Positions 1 through 11,753 of a stretch of 64,000 bases of DNA are shown piece after piece. The stretch is from positions 6,076,001 to 6,140,000 of the forward strand of contig CM038468.1 in NCBI GenBank assembly GCA_021464415.1, read 5' to 3'. This stretch comes from Lonicera japonica. Taxonomy: Eukaryota > Streptophyta > Magnoliopsida > Dipsacales > Caprifoliaceae. The position numbers and the translations under genes were made by a program. Below the pieces are notes generated by a model that worked only from the letters and a program-made list of their open reading frames with translations, was not told the origin of the DNA and made no database searches. Each line of letters starts with the position of its first letter. The stretch's first letter is position 1.

Positions 1-103
1 TCAAGGAATATAGTAGAAGTTGGAGTGTTCGAATCTTCCCGTGATATCTTCCAACTGGGCGTGATACGAAACTAACTTCCCATCTCTAATATTCCAATCC
101 TTC

Positions 104-424
104 ATGAGAGAGCAGTTTGAGCAGATGACTGCTTTTATGCATACTGGGTTTGCTAGTATTAATGAGAGGGTAGAGATCATGGTGCTGCGGCAGGATCGTT
201 TGGAGGCAGACATAGCAGCCCAAGTTGAGGCTCGAGTTCAGGCACAAATGCCGACTCAGCAGGAGTTCATATGGCCAGCAATTCGAGGCGCTGTATGGTC
301 ATTTTCCCCCACCCCCACCTCCCGACATGTGATGGATTTACTTAACCTGAAAACTCTTTACCTAGTTATATTTATGCTTAGTTTTATTTTATTTATTTTG
401 GGTTTTATTAGATTTTGGACATGA
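104..424 (+). pseudogene. C-terminal ORF tail of the Athila-type element
   Basis: A 106-residue open frame. Residues 1-55 are a charged, heptad-like helix (MREQFEQMTAFMHTGFASIN and onward), which resembles the C-terminal tails of the extra or env-like ORFs carried at the 3' end of Athila elements. Residues 80-106 are hydrophobic and could be a chance reading of AT-rich DNA. The ATG is probably internal, because the frame upstream is closed by stops; this is likely a decayed remnant. No catalytic motif is present. It lies 5' of the first polypurine-like tract, as expected for the last ORF of such an element. Confidence 0.3.
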
Positions 425-426
425 TG

Positions 427-1626
427 TTAACTTTAGAACTTGGTTTTATTAGGTTAATGTTATGGTTTTTGCTAATGGATTCTAATTCTAACCCGTTTAT
501 TGTATAGTTGTTTTTTTTGTTGTCTCTTGTTTTTGTCTCATGGAAAGCAAAGCCAAAGTAGCTCGTCCGTGCATTTTCTTGTTCTCTTTCCATTGAGGAC
601 AATGTTTATTTCAAGTTGAGGGGGGTAAGCTATTTTATGATTATTTTGTTTTGGCTTGCTATTGTCTATTTCCATGAGTAGAAGAGATGTGTTAAAAAAA
701 ATTTAGGAAGTTTGAAAATTGATGATTGTTTGAGTTTTTGTTCAAATGAAAACTATTGTTTCATTAGCTTTTGGCATGAATTCTTTGATCCAGATAGAAA
801 TTTGAATGATAATCTAAATTGCCTTGCTCCACTTAGTCTCATATCCTGATATATTATTTTTTTTGCATGCTAGATTGCTTTGGTTGTTTCTAATTCGGTA
901 ATAACACTTAGGTTCATTTTCATTGAGAGAAGAGAAATTTTTGTCTAAAAATGATGGAAGCTCTTTCGAAAAGATCCTCCGATGAGAGGACAAAAGCATA
1001 GAACTCTGATAACTTGGATGACTTTTATCCTAATATTGACTTAAAGCTTCACTTGACTAAATCTTAAGTCTCTTTGTCTAATATTTGGGATGGGTATAGG
1101 TTGGCATATGGGAAAGGGTGAATAGCTTCCTTCAAGCTCCAATGAATGAGCATTATTTTGTAAATTTCATAAGTGAGACCGCTGCCCCCCATAGAGATGA
1201 AAACCGCCCTGATCTATTTTAGCAAAAATTTCCAAGAAAAAGATAAAAAAAAAAGTGCTTAGAATCAGCAAATCTTAAAGCTTTTATTTTTGAAAAAGTT
1301 CTCTTTTCCTTTTCGAATGATTATGACTCTTTGTGTTTAAATTGAATTGTTTGAATATTGGAGAATATGGGATTGTGTTCTAAAGGAGATAGGCAAATTA
1401 GATGATCATTCAAAATTCCTTCATTCTGGAAAATGATAGTAATGCCTCTTGCTTTGCATATTGAAACTTGAATCTTCATTCTCATCATTCATCATGATCA
1501 AACTTCTAATGTTTGTAGGTATCATTTCTGAAAACCTTCACGAGATGCAACTCGTCTTCTTTGGGAACTTAGAAGTTAACAAATTTTTGTATAGCATGTT
1601 AATTTTTGTAATTATATACTTTTTGT
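427..1626 (+). other. Athila 3' non-coding region
   Basis: No supported gene. The sequence is AT-rich and contains a first polypurine-like tract (AAGTTGAGGGGGG, 613-625), about 1 kb before the tract that abuts the LTR. Short ORFs on both strands look like chance. Confidence 0.5.
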
Positions 1627-1664
1627 CTTGCTAAGGGACTAGCAAGAGATAAGTTGAGGGGAGT
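1627..1664 (+). promoter_or_regulatory. Hairpin plus polypurine tract of the Athila element
   Basis: CTTGCTA (1627-1633) and TAGCAAG (1640-1646) form a perfect 7-bp stem with a 6-base loop AGGGAC. The purine tract AAGTTGAGGGGAG (1651-1663) follows and abuts the LTR at 1665. The tract would prime plus-strand DNA synthesis; the role of the hairpin is not known to me. Confidence 0.7.
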
Positions 1665-3328
1665 TGATAAACGCATAATATTGTCATGTATAAGCTCTTT
1701 CTCGGAGTCACTTGGCGCGTTTGTTGCATTCAGTTTGCCTAATTGTTCGCTTATCTCAAGATTAGTGTCTTAGCGAGTTTTGTATTTAATATCACCCCGC
1801 TATGTGTATTTCTATGTTTTTTTAGGCATATGATGCAATGGCCTTCGAAGAATTGGTCAAGCGCTAGTTAAAAGCTCGCAAAGTGCTGATTTGGAGAATT
1901 TCCCAGAAGCATGATTGATCATGGGTTGGCCATGATCGATCATTGTGCAAATTATCTTCAGGCAGAACACTCCATGATCGATCATGGGTTGGCTATGATC
2001 GAACATGGCCTGGCGGGGACAGCCACCAACTCCTGCTTTTAGCTAGCCTTATTTTGGGGAATTTTGTTCTTAGATATTTTCCATTGCTTTATTTATTAAT
2101 TTAAGTACACTCTTAGCTAATGGAAAGGCTAGGAGATCAAGATGGAATGTATAATTATTATTATTAGATATACACCACACAAGAGTTCTAGAGAGAAAGA
2201 AGAGCTAAAGTGTATTTTGTTCTTCATTTTTCCTCTTGTATGTCTTTGTTGTAAGAATGATTTCTTCTTCTATAATATTTCTTCTTGCATTTATTATGGA
2301 GTAGTCTTTTACTAAGGTTACGGAGGTTGATTGTGATATAATTTTCGGTAATTAATTTCTCAATCCATGTTTAAAGTTTGTTAAATATTTGTGAATCATT
2401 TTCCTTTTGAAATCCTTCATTCTACAAGCTTTCTAGGTATTTTCATTGTACGATTAGACTTTTCATGCCTTGTATGCTTAGTGCTTGTTGATTAATGAAA
2501 ATACAACATATTTCTATTGTTCTAGGAAGCTTGTAGCTCATTTCCCCATCTATGGATTTTTGTTCGTCGTTGTAGAAATTACTAAAAGTTCTTAAATTCC
2601 ATAGATGATTTATAAAATTGTTAATCTAGTTTTTTTCATTGTTTTATGATATTTTGAGTGCTTTGTACACTTTACGTGCTATCTAGACTCATTATCGTCT
2701 TTCTAAAGTAATTGTTGGCTAGTTGGTGATTCTATTCCGTAAACTTCATTCCTTGTCATTGTGATAATTCGCTACATAATTTTCATTCTTTTAAACCATG
2801 ATATTTCACATACATGCTTATTATAAAACATTGTTTCGATGAGACTACCATCTCTACCTCGGATTAGCTTCAATGGGAATAGGTTGCCTAATTTCATACC
2901 CGTGGCTAAGAGATAGATATGATAGCTTCATCTTAGGTGGAATTTTGTGATATTCTCTCTTGATATAGCTTTGACCCGGGAATGAGTTGCCTAGCTTCGC
3001 ACCCTTTGCTATTGAGAGTTATAACAACATTCCCCACTTATGACAACTTTGTGTTGAAATCTATGTATGAGATTGCAATTACCGTCTATCGTATCGTAGC
3101 TAACCTCCACTTACCTTAGTACTTTCTTATTAATTTTCACAACCATTTTTACATTTTTGTTGTTTCATAACAAATCCAACTTACAAAAAGCTGAAAACCA
3201 TTTAATCCATAATCCATTCCATTCCTTTTCGACTATCCCTATGGTTCGACACTCGGACTTCCGAGACTATACTATAACTTGACGCGCTTGCACTTGGGCT
3301 AACACAACGCGAGATTCCTTCGTCGTCA
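1665..3328 (+). repeat. Athila-type 3' LTR
   Basis: 1664 bp, starting TGATAAACGC and ending GTCGTCA. It follows the polypurine tract directly and ends where R-family LTR sequence resumes. An AGAGTTCTAGAGAGAAAG-like leader sits near 2190. A diverged fragment of the same LTR recurs at about 41441-42003 inside element E, which supports it as a repeated family. Confidence 0.75.
1910..2008 (+). promoter_or_regulatory. Palindrome array in Athila U3
   Basis: Four related sites lie here. One is a perfect 16-bp palindrome, CCATGATCGATCATGG (1972-1987). CATGATCGATCAT (1931-1943) is also palindromic. Degenerate copies start at 1910 and 1993. The array lies in the U3 part of the LTR, upstream of the presumed transcription start. 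The repeated spacing suggests protein-binding sites; function is inferred. Confidence 0.6.
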
Positions 3329-3720
3329 CTTTCCCACAATTTACGCAACAGTCCTATCAATTTCTTGAATAAAGAATCCAACTGCAGCTGGCTTGGCGAA
3401 GCGCTACCATCTTTTCCAGCTTACCCGTCGCCTCCTTCTACGCATTTGATCACAATCCTTCACCACAGCCTGCGGTCTCCCTTATCGCCTGTTAGCCACT
3501 CCACTCAACCCCCCCCCCTCAAGTCTCCAATCACAACTGAAGACACTCCTGTAGGACTGTAAACGTTTGGAACTCTAGTTCTTAAAATTGAAAAATAATA
3601 GGATCTCCTATGGCATGTAAACAATACGATCTTCTATGGCATGTAAGCAAAACCCAGATGGTGTTTCAAAAGTCTCAAAATTTTAATTCTAGTGTTTGGA
3701 TATTTTCTCTCTCTAAAAGC
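3329..3720 (-). repeat. LTR A of R1, inner segment
   Basis: Matches the R-family repeat region of the 10379-11753 LTR (from TTTCCCACAATTTACGC to CTCTCTCTAAAAGC). It is cut at 3328 by the Athila LTR and at 3720 by solo LTR B; its last five bases AAAGC are the target duplication of B. Confidence 0.8.
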
Positions 3721-4540
3721 TGATGAAACCAACAAATTCGGGGATCGTATTGCCTATGTTGATTTTAGGGTTTTTATAAAAAAATAATTTATATTTGATA
3801 AGCGGAATTAAAACCCTAGGCCTACTCAATTTTATTGTTGAAACCTGTGTTGTGTTGTCTAACAATTATATCAAGCAATCACAAAAATCAATCACACAAC
3901 ACCAGGAACTTACGAGGTATTCCTACTTGCGTAGGACTAGTCCTTAGGACTAACCGACAGTACTTCACTATAATCAAAATGGAATTATAGACTCGATTGA
4001 CTTACAAAAATTGATTCCCCACAATTTACGCACTAGTCCCGTTAACTCCTTGAACATAGAATCCAACCGCAGCTAGCTTGGCGTAGCGCTTCCCGCTATT
4101 CCGGCTTACCCGTCGCCTCCTTCCACGCACTTGATCACAATCTTTTACCACCGTCTGCAATCTCCGTAGCTTATCGCGAGTTAACCACTTCACTCACTTC
4201 GTCTTAAATCGCAACCAAAGATACTCCCGCAGGACCCGTGAATGTTTGGAATCCTAGTTCTTAATATTCAAGAACAATAGGATCTCCTATGGCATTTAAA
4301 CAAAACTTAAATAGTGTTTCAAAACTCTCAAAAATTAACTCTAAAGTTTGGATATTTTCTCTCTCAAAAATCTCTATAGAATCGTGTGTTTTTTACCCAA
4401 ACCAATAGTTATATTTATAGGAAAGATATAAAGTCAAAGTTCTTTTTGAAACAGGTTAAAAATATTAAAAACTAAATTTTGGCGATAAAAAATCATGCCC
4501 AGAAAATTACACGCCGGACTGATAAGGGTCTCGACAAGTT

Positions 4541-4624
4541 GGACCGGTCCACAATTTGGAATTTAAATTCTCGGAAAATTACTTTTCGCCGGACTGGTCC
4601 ATGAACAAAATTTGTACCGGTCCG
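4541..4624 (-). promoter_or_regulatory. Palindrome array in U3 of LTR B
   Basis: GGACCGGTCC (4541-4550, perfect), GGACTGGTCC (4591-4600) and TGTACCGGTCCG (4613-4624) lie about 130-200 bp upstream, in the minus direction, of the TATA box. Other R copies have matching sites built on ACCGGT. Confidence 0.6.
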
Positions 4625-4652
4625 TCAATGGACGAAGCTGCCTTTCTTTTTA

Positions 4653-5316
4653 GGGGCAATTAAAAAAAAGGGCTTATTAGAGAAAGATTTTCACACTAAG
4701 GCCAAGGAATAATTTTTTTTTAAATAAAGGGCCTATTTTTTATTTTATTGATAATATGACATGTGTCTTTTTTTTTCATTATAAAATGACATCCCAACCC
4801 TTAAAATAAACTAAAAAAATATCAATATGCATTAAAATATGGACTGCAATATGAATTTTGCAGTCCATATTTCACTGCAATGTGAACTTTGCAGTCCATA
4901 TTTTTAGTGCAAAGTTCATATTGCAGTCCATATTTTACTGCAATGTGAACTTTACAGTCCATATTTTTAGTGCAAAGTTCATATTGCAGTACATATTTCA
5001 CTGCAATATGAACTTTGCAGTTCATATTTTATTGCAATATGAACTTTGCAGTCCATATTTTTTGTGAAAATTTCATAAAAAAGGGTAATTTAGGTAATAC
5101 ATAACATGTTTTTATTAATTAAATGATATTTAAATTTATTCAAATACATTCATTTAAAATATAAAACAAAATAGGCCTCTTACACTAATTACCAATTAAA
5201 AATAGGCCCTTCATTCAAATTACCAATTAAAAATAGGCCCTTCATTCAAAAAAATATTATTCATTGGATTTTTGGTAAAAATCAATGTATAATAAGCCCT
5301 TCTACCTAATTTCTAG
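4653..5316. mobile_element. Mutator-type MITE with 9-bp target duplication
   Basis: A 664-bp AT-rich insert, flanked by identical TTCTTTTTA at 4644-4652 and 5317-5325. Its ends form long imperfect inverted repeats: aligned from the tips, both read an AATTA tract and then GGGCTTATT, and further in both carry AAGGGCCTATTTTT. A 9-bp duplication and long terminal inverted repeats are the hallmarks of Mutator-like elements. No transposase is present, so it is non-autonomous. It interrupts solo LTR B. Confidence 0.75.
4841..5063. repeat. Short tandem/inverted repeat inside the MITE
   Basis: Alternating near-copies of TGCAGTCCATATTT and ACTGCAATATGAACTT, roughly 31 bp apart. The two phrases are partly complementary, so the array can fold on itself. 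Short ORFs on both strands here are artefacts of the repeat. Confidence 0.7.
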
Positions 5317-5904
5317 TTCTTTTTAAAAGCTAATCCACGTGGCAAAGAATGAACATGGGCTTGGCCCATTTAAGGAAGGTGCTGCGCATGAAATAAAGGA
5401 ATAGAAACTTTGACTTTTCAAAGCACATATTTTTAAAACACATGTTTCCAACCCCCCACCCCCCACCCCCACCTTTTTTGATTTAAAAACTAAATTAATT
5501 TTTTATTTTTATTTTGTTGTATTAAATTCGTTTGAGTACCAATTCAACTCAAATTTCAGAGACAACTTTATAAAACATGGTAGACATGAAAAAAATAAAT
5601 TTTTTCAATAATTTGTGTCGACTGAGCTTTTTCAGATTACAACAAAACTCGGTAAAAGTTCTTAAAAATAGATTTGACTCAAAAAAAATTTAAATACAAA
5701 TTTTAAACTCAAATACTACCTATATTTTGAATAAGATTATAAACTCAACTTACCTTAGGTCCAGACTAATGTGCGATGCATCCAGTAAGTTCGGCAAGCT
5801 TTCGTTAATTGTTGAATTTTTAAATCTTTAATTCGATTTAAACAATTACAACGAAAAGTATTTTTGGTATCGGAATCAAGCCAACTAAAAATATAAACCT
5901 AACA

Positions 5905-6667
5905 AAAGCTTTCTAGAATCATATATTTTTGTCCCAAACCAATAATTATATTTATAAGAAAAATGTAGAGTTAAAGTCTTTTTTAAAATAGATAAAAATA
6001 TTTAAAAAAATATTGCGATAAGAAATCGTACTCCAGAAATTATAGCCGAACCGGTACAAGTCAGAAAAGTGTGGACCAGTCCGAAAATGATGAAAGTTAT
6101 TCTTTGCTCAAATTTGTTGCCGGACTAGTACACGTTAGTAATAGCTGTAGCGGTCCACCTTTTAAAGTGCTGCCTTCCTTTTTCTTTTGCACACACGTGG
6201 CCTTGCTACATAATGGGCTTTGCCCATTTATTTCAATGGCTAGCCTGAAATAATTAAAAGGAGCTGGGCACGTTGGTTTTCTTAAAATAAAAAACTTTTT
6301 TATTTTTATTTTATTTTTACTTTTTATTTTTACTTTTTATTTTCCATATTAAACTTTGTGGAACATTTTAGATATGAAAAAAATAAGTTTTTTCAATAAA
6401 TTGTGTCGGCTGGGTTTTTTCGGATTACGATAAAACTCGGTAAAAATACTTAAAAATATATTTTACTCAAAAACTTTTTAATTTTGAATTTTGAGTTCAA
6501 CCACCACTCAACTTACCTTAGGTTCTGAATTATGTGCGATGAATCCGATAAATTCGGCAAGCTTCCGTTAATTGTCGCGTCTTCAAATCTTCAATTTAAC
6601 TCAAACAATTACAATGGAAAGTGTTCTTTACATCGGAATCAAGCCAACTAAAAATATAAACCTAACA
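5905..6667 (-). repeat. LTR A of R1, outer (U3) segment
   Basis: Continues LTR A on the other side of solo LTR B. It holds AACCGGTACA and GGACCAGTCC-type palindromic sites (about 6050-6165) and ends CCTAACA at 6661-6667, immediately before the polypurine tract. Confidence 0.85.
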
Positions 6668-6678
6668 ATCTCCCCTTT
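6668..6678 (-). promoter_or_regulatory. Polypurine tract of R1
   Basis: Reads AAAGGGGAGAT on the minus strand and abuts the LTR start TGTTAGG. R4 has the longer form AAAGGGGGAGAT at 62896-62907. Confidence 0.8.
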
Positions 6679-8290
6679 GGCTATTCCGATGACAAAACAC
6701 ATACAGCTATATAGACACTTTCGATGCGATATCTATAACATCTCATTAAAGACTCTATGTCGAATTAGTCCACAACAGCAAGACTCAAAAACATGCCTAA
6801 CTCTAAGTTTCGATGTCGGCTGCAACACTTCACAATGCAAAAGAGCGAGCTGAAAAATCAATCTGTTAGTCCTCAAACACCAATGTTGAACAAACACCTT
6901 GTGAAACAAAGGCGTAAATAGATAATCAAATAATCAAATATATATATATATCCCTTAAGCATTCCTACTTTACTACTCCCTCTCTCATAAACATTCTCCC
7001 CCTTTATCTCTCCCCCCTTTTTGTCATAAGAATAGACAAAGTAATGAGCATGGAAAGCAGCATAGCATAAAAAACAAGATCATGCAAAACAAATAATATC
7101 AATTAATGCATATTGAAAATCTTGTTCAAGAAAAGAGATTCTAACTAGCAAAGATATCCACTAATCTCAAAACCTTCTAGCTAAGACCTCGAGAAACCTC
7201 TTCACCCCAATTCCCAACTTTTTCATAGATTTGGTTTGGAGTTTCGAGAGCAAAATTGTCCAAAAATTTTTTTAGCACAACTACTCAACATGCATTGCTA
7301 TGGAACATGTATCAAATTCGGAATATATCAATTAAATTTCAAAACACGTGATTTTCATTAATATGATACATATACTATGCATATAACAATTCAGCACATA
7401 TACGCCAATCAACACAGAGTACAAGTATATATCCCATTGTGCTCAATAATATGGATCATACAAAGGCACTATCAAATAATTATGAGTTTTGAAACACTTG
7501 CGCATCCATATACAAGAGAATTTAGAAAGCCTCTAAGCCATTATTTTTCAACTAATTTCTTCTCTCGCTCGGAAGCAATCATTTTTTTTTCTCGAAAATA
7601 TGTAATTTTGCATTCAAACTTGTGATGTTTTTGTGCAAAAATCTTTTTTTTTTTTTTTTTTGGAGGCTTTCACCCCTAGTGGAGGCTAGCTTTTTCTATT
7701 TTGGTAGCTTTCGATTCTCCTTCCACTATGGTAGCCATTTTCCATCCCATATACATTTTTTCGACACATGTCTGTCTTTTAATTTTTCACTCAATACTAC
7801 ATCACCAAAATCTCACTACATTAATCACAATGGTTTTCTTAGACTCTCTCTTCCTAAATAAACAGTATATAGGAGCTTCTGAAGTTTCAAATTAAAAGCA
7901 AGAGCCTAACCCAAGTGAATATTCAACATGCATCAATGTAGATCATGCAATGTAGTATGTGGGATATATATAAAAATCTTATGTGATTGAAATAACATGT
8001 TACGGGTTATCAAATTGTCAAAGCATTGTATACATATATTTCCAAATTAAGCATTTAAATATGAAAATATAGAGATATCCGGAATAAAAAACAGTTACAA
8101 TCACATGCATGCAAGTAATGAATTTTCTAAGAAATTCAGGCAATATCACAATCGAAAATTCAGAACTAAAATCCACTTTACTTCGGTGCTTATGCAAGGA
8201 GCTTAAACCGATCGAAGTAACAAACTCACCTAGCATAGCCATCCATTTAACCAATTTTATGCTAGGCGGACTCCCTATCACCTAAGTAGG
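6679..8290 (-). other. R1 3' non-coding region
   Basis: About 1.6 kb between the gag remnant and the polypurine tract, collinear with 61265-62895 of R4 read in reverse. It holds no protease, integrase or reverse-transcriptase motif on either strand. Short ORFs here are not conserved between copies. Confidence 0.65.
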
Positions 8291-8295
8291 TGCAA

Positions 8296-10278
8296 TGATC
8301 CCTTTCGGGACCCAAAACCTTTTAATTCGTGAAGTCCTAAACTTTATGTGTTCCTCACTATCCAAAACTCTAACCCTCTTATTTTTCTATTTTTTTCTCG
8401 ATTTAGGTTTCGGTCTAGGAATTGGAAAATTCTTCGGCATTTGATTCAAAGCTTGCCAACAAAATTCTCTCGAGTGACTTATCTTCTCGCAATACTCACA
8501 CCAAAAGGGTTGTGGGAATGTATGCTTATATACACCAAAAGGTACCACTTGATCTTCAAGAACTTCCGAATAGAAAATTTTTGGATAAACCGATTTTTTA
8601 GCAAAAACTTGTTTTCCCGTTTGGACGTTCTTGGCTTTCTTTGAAGTTTGAGGAGTTCTATCAATGTAAGTTTTTTACTTTGAAGAACTAGCACCCTTTA
8701 AACTTGATTTTTGGGAAGTGGCCTTCACAAAAAAGGTCTTGATTTGCTTTTTAGCATCAAAATTTGAGAATCCAAGTTTTTCTTTGTTATTTCCACTCAT
8801 TTGATTTGAAAGCATAGATTTAAGTTTCTTAGAACTAGTTTCTAACCCACTTTGACCGTTAAAACGTTTTCAAGTTGTTGAATTAGATCGCAAATGCGTT
8901 CTTCTAGTCATTTGATTTTATCTTCATACTCCAAATTTTTCTTTTTTAAATAACTAATTAGACAAAGAAAATTTTTGTTATTGCTTTCAAGTTGTCTAAT
9001 TTTCTTTAAAAATTCGGTCTTCTCGGCCTTTGAATTTTTAAAACTTATTTTGTCCTTTTTCAAATCAATAATCTGTTTTTCAAAAAAAAAATATTTTTGG
9101 ACTTAAGTTTTGAATTTTCCACAAAAAGTTTTTTACATTCTAAAAGAAGAGCGTCATAGGCCGATTAAAGATTCGGAAAGTCTTCCTTGTCATCAGAAAG
9201 TGAATTCTTGGAAATCTCTTGATTCACTTCCTCTGAGAAAACTTTTGCAGCAAAAGCTAAATAATCATGAGATTTCTTTTGAGTGTCCGGATTTTCCTCA
9301 TCATCACTAAGCGTGGCATGCATTTCCTTTTTGCCAAGCTCTTTCTCTAATTTCCTAATCTAAGTAGGGCATTCAAAAGCTTTATGACCTCTATCTTGAC
9401 ACTCGAAGCAATTCTCATTTGATTGGGGTTTATTATAAGAATTCCCTTTCCCTAAGTTCCTAAAATTTTGACCATTGATGCCCAATTTTTTATTTTGCTT
9501 TATGAATTTATTGAAATTACACGCGAAATTAGCCATCTCTTCAAAATCAGACATAGATCATTCATTAGATTCAGCTATGTTTCCATCTTTAGCTCTAAAT
9601 GCAATGGCTTAATTTGCCTTTTTCCTTTTGAATCTTATATTTTAGAAGTCAGTTAGATTCAAAAGTTTGAAGAGGGCCAATTAATTCATTTTACGTTAAG
9701 GAATCCAAATCCTTGCTTTCTTCAATGGTAGTAATTTTTTAGAGGAACCTATCAGGCAAAGATCGTAGGATTTTCTTTACAATGCGGGGTTCTGAAATTA
9801 TTTTGCCAAGGTTGTAGAGAGAATTCACTATATCTTTTAGCTTACTATGAAAAGTATCAAAGGACTCATCTTCTTTCATCGTTATAGTTTCAAAATTTGT
9901 CATGAGCCTTTGAATTTTAGAACTTTTCATAGTTGTATTTCCTTAAAAATTACAGTCAAAATATCCCAGGCCTGTTTGGAAGTAGTACAATTTGAAATCT
10001 TTTTAAATTCTTCCTTAGAAACATGAGCCATGATTTCATTCAGACCTTGAGAATTAAACTTAGCTGCTTCTAATTCCTTAGCAATCCATAAGGCTATTGG
10101 TTTAAGTCCATTGTTCCCATCAACATTCACGGTGGGCCTAGTATAACCATCTAAAATAGTTTTTCAAATTCGCTCTTCTAAAAATTGTAAATATAGTCAT
10201 GCGAATTTCCCAATAGTTAAAATTAGATCCATTAAGTGTAGGAACCTTGGACTTAGAAGAATCAATCTTGGTTGCCAT
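8296..10278 (-). pseudogene. Gag of SIRE-like R1, decayed
   Basis: The start is ATG at 10276-10278 on the minus strand, just inside the primer-binding site. Blocks in order: the N-terminal copia gag (UBN2-like) domain (10130-9740, with DESFDTFHSKLKDIVNSLYN), a CCHC knuckle CFECQDRGHKAFEC (about 9376-9417), an acidic segment with DDEED, a long lysine/glutamate-rich coiled coil (about 9200-8850), and a basic tail ending WVPKG (about 8300-8321). Several frameshifts and stops make it non-functional. It would have formed the virus-like particle core. The same protein is better preserved in R4. Confidence 0.8.
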
Positions 10279-10367
10279 GGAAAACAAATCAAATTAAGAA
10301 AAGCAAAGTAAACAAACAGACACAAATCAATCTAGATGAAATTCCTATCAAATTAAGGAAACTCCAT

Positions 10368-10377
10368 CCGATACCAA
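10368..10377 (-). promoter_or_regulatory. Primer-binding site of R1
   Basis: Minus strand TTGGTATCGG, a near match to the initiator tRNA-Met complement TGGTATCAGAG, directly after the LTR end. Confidence 0.7.
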
Positions 10378-10378
10378 T

Positions 10379-11753
10379 TGATGAAAAACCAAACAAACTA
10401 GGGATCGTATTGCCTAGGTTGATTTTAGGGTTTTTATCAAAAATAATTTGAGATTTGATAAGCTGAATTAAAACCCTAGGTCTAATTAATTTTACTGGCA
10501 GAACCTCTATTGTGTTGTCTAACAATTATATTAAGCAATCAAACAAAAAGGCAATCACACAACACCAGAAATTTACGAGGTATCCCTATTTGCGTAGGAC
10601 TAATCCTCGGGACTAACTGATAGTGCTTCACTATGATCAAAACGGAATTATAGACTCGATGACTTTCAAAAATTGCTTTCCCAAAATTACGCAATAGTCT
10701 CGTCAATTTCTTGAACGTACAATCTAACCGCAGCTGGCTTGACGAAATGCTTCCCGCTATTCCGGCTTACCCGTTGCCTCCTTCTACGCATTTGATCACA
10801 ATCCTTCACCACCGCCTGCGGTCTCCTTTATCGCGCGTTAGCCACTTCGCTCACCCCCCGTCTCCAATCGCAACTGAAGACACTCCCGCTGGATCGTGAA
10901 CGTTTAGAACCCTTGTTCTTAAAATTGAAGAACAATAGGATCTCATATGGCATGTAAACAAAACCTAGATGGTGTTTCAAAACTCTCAAAATTTTGATTC
11001 TAACGTTTAGATATTTTCTCTCTCAAAAAGCTCTGTGGAATCGTGTATTTTTGGAATAGCGTTTACCTATTCCAAAAAGTCCTTTTTGGAATAGGTAAAA
11101 ATATTAAAAAAATAATTTTTGCACGCACGTGGCCTTGGTACATTGGTCCACCTTTTAAAGTGTTGCCTTCCTTTTTCTTTTGCACGCACGTGGCCTTGGT
11201 ACATAATGGGCTTGGCCCATTTATTTCAATGACTAGCATGAAATAATTAAAAAGGAGCTGGGCACGTTGGTTTTCTTAAAATAATTTTTTTTTTTTACTT
11301 TTCAAAATCAAACCTTTTCTTTTATTTAATAAAATAATTTATTTAAAATCCTTTTTATTTTTATTTTCTTTTTACTTTTATTTTGCTGTATTAAATTCGT
11401 TTGGGCACCAATTTGACTCAAATTTCAAAGGAAACTTTGTGGAACATGTTAAATATGAAAAAAATAAGTTTCCTCAATAATTTGTGTCAACTAGCCTTTT
11501 TCGGATTACGACAGAAATATATTTGACTCAAAAGCTTTTTAATTTCAAATTTTGAGTTCAACCACCACCTATATTTTGAATCAAACCATATAATCAACTT
11601 ACCTTAGATTTTGAATTATGTGCGATGAATCCGGTAAGTTCGGCGAGCTTCCGTTAATTATCGCATTTTCAAATCTTCAATTCGACTCAAACAATTACAA
11701 CGGAAAGTGTTCTTGGTATCGGAATCAAGCCAACAAAAACTATAAACCTAACA
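10379..11753 (-). repeat. 5' LTR of R1
   Basis: 1375 bp; the minus strand starts TGTTAGG at 11753 and ends ATCA at 10379. Compared with other R LTRs it has lost the palindrome-bearing part of U3 and carries a short tandem copy of GCACGCACGTGGCC (about 11120 and 11183). The TATA region is also damaged. Confidence 0.85.

Larger units (their letters stand above)
1..3328 (+). mobile_element. Athila-type Ty3/gypsy retrotransposon, 3' end
   Basis: Only the 3' part of a plus-strand element is in the window: an ORF tail, about 1.2 kb of non-coding sequence, a polypurine tract and one complete LTR that starts TGATAAACGC. The hairpin just before the polypurine tract and the late-LTR phrase ATCCCTATGGTTCGAC are, from memory, typical of Athila elements. 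The LTR ends TCA at 3328. The next bases, CTTTC, continue an R-family LTR, so this element sits inside LTR A of copy R1. No gag or pol is visible here; they would lie upstream of the window. The family call is by recognition, without a search. Confidence 0.75.
3721..5904 (-). repeat. Solo LTR B of family R, nested in LTR A
   Basis: A complete minus-strand R LTR: it begins TGATGAAACC (inner end) and ends CCTAACA (the reverse of TGTTAGG). Identical AAAGC target duplications flank it at 3716-3720 and 5905-5909, proving a separate insertion into LTR A. Polypurine tract and primer site are absent, as expected after LTR-LTR recombination. The MITE at 4653-5316 lengthens it. On the minus strand the TATA box CTATAAATA is at about 4408-4420. 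Confidence 0.85.
3329..11753 (-). mobile_element. R1: pol-less SIRE-like Ty1/copia element
   Basis: A minus-strand element: 5' LTR 10379-11753, primer-binding site matching initiator tRNA-Met, decayed gag, about 1.6 kb of non-coding DNA, polypurine tract at 6668-6678, and 3' LTR (LTR A) from 6667 down to 3329. LTR A is interrupted by solo LTR B and by the Athila element, so its inner end lies outside the window. There is no room for protease, integrase or reverse transcriptase between gag and the polypurine tract. The same holds for R4, so the family is non-autonomous. The SIRE assignment rests on the gag tail motif WVPKG and the GGGGAGAT-type tract. Confidence 0.8.

Noticed and set aside
4822..5067. 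Paired ORFs on both strands with repeated Cys/His words
   Set aside because: Both are translations of the MITE's short repeat.
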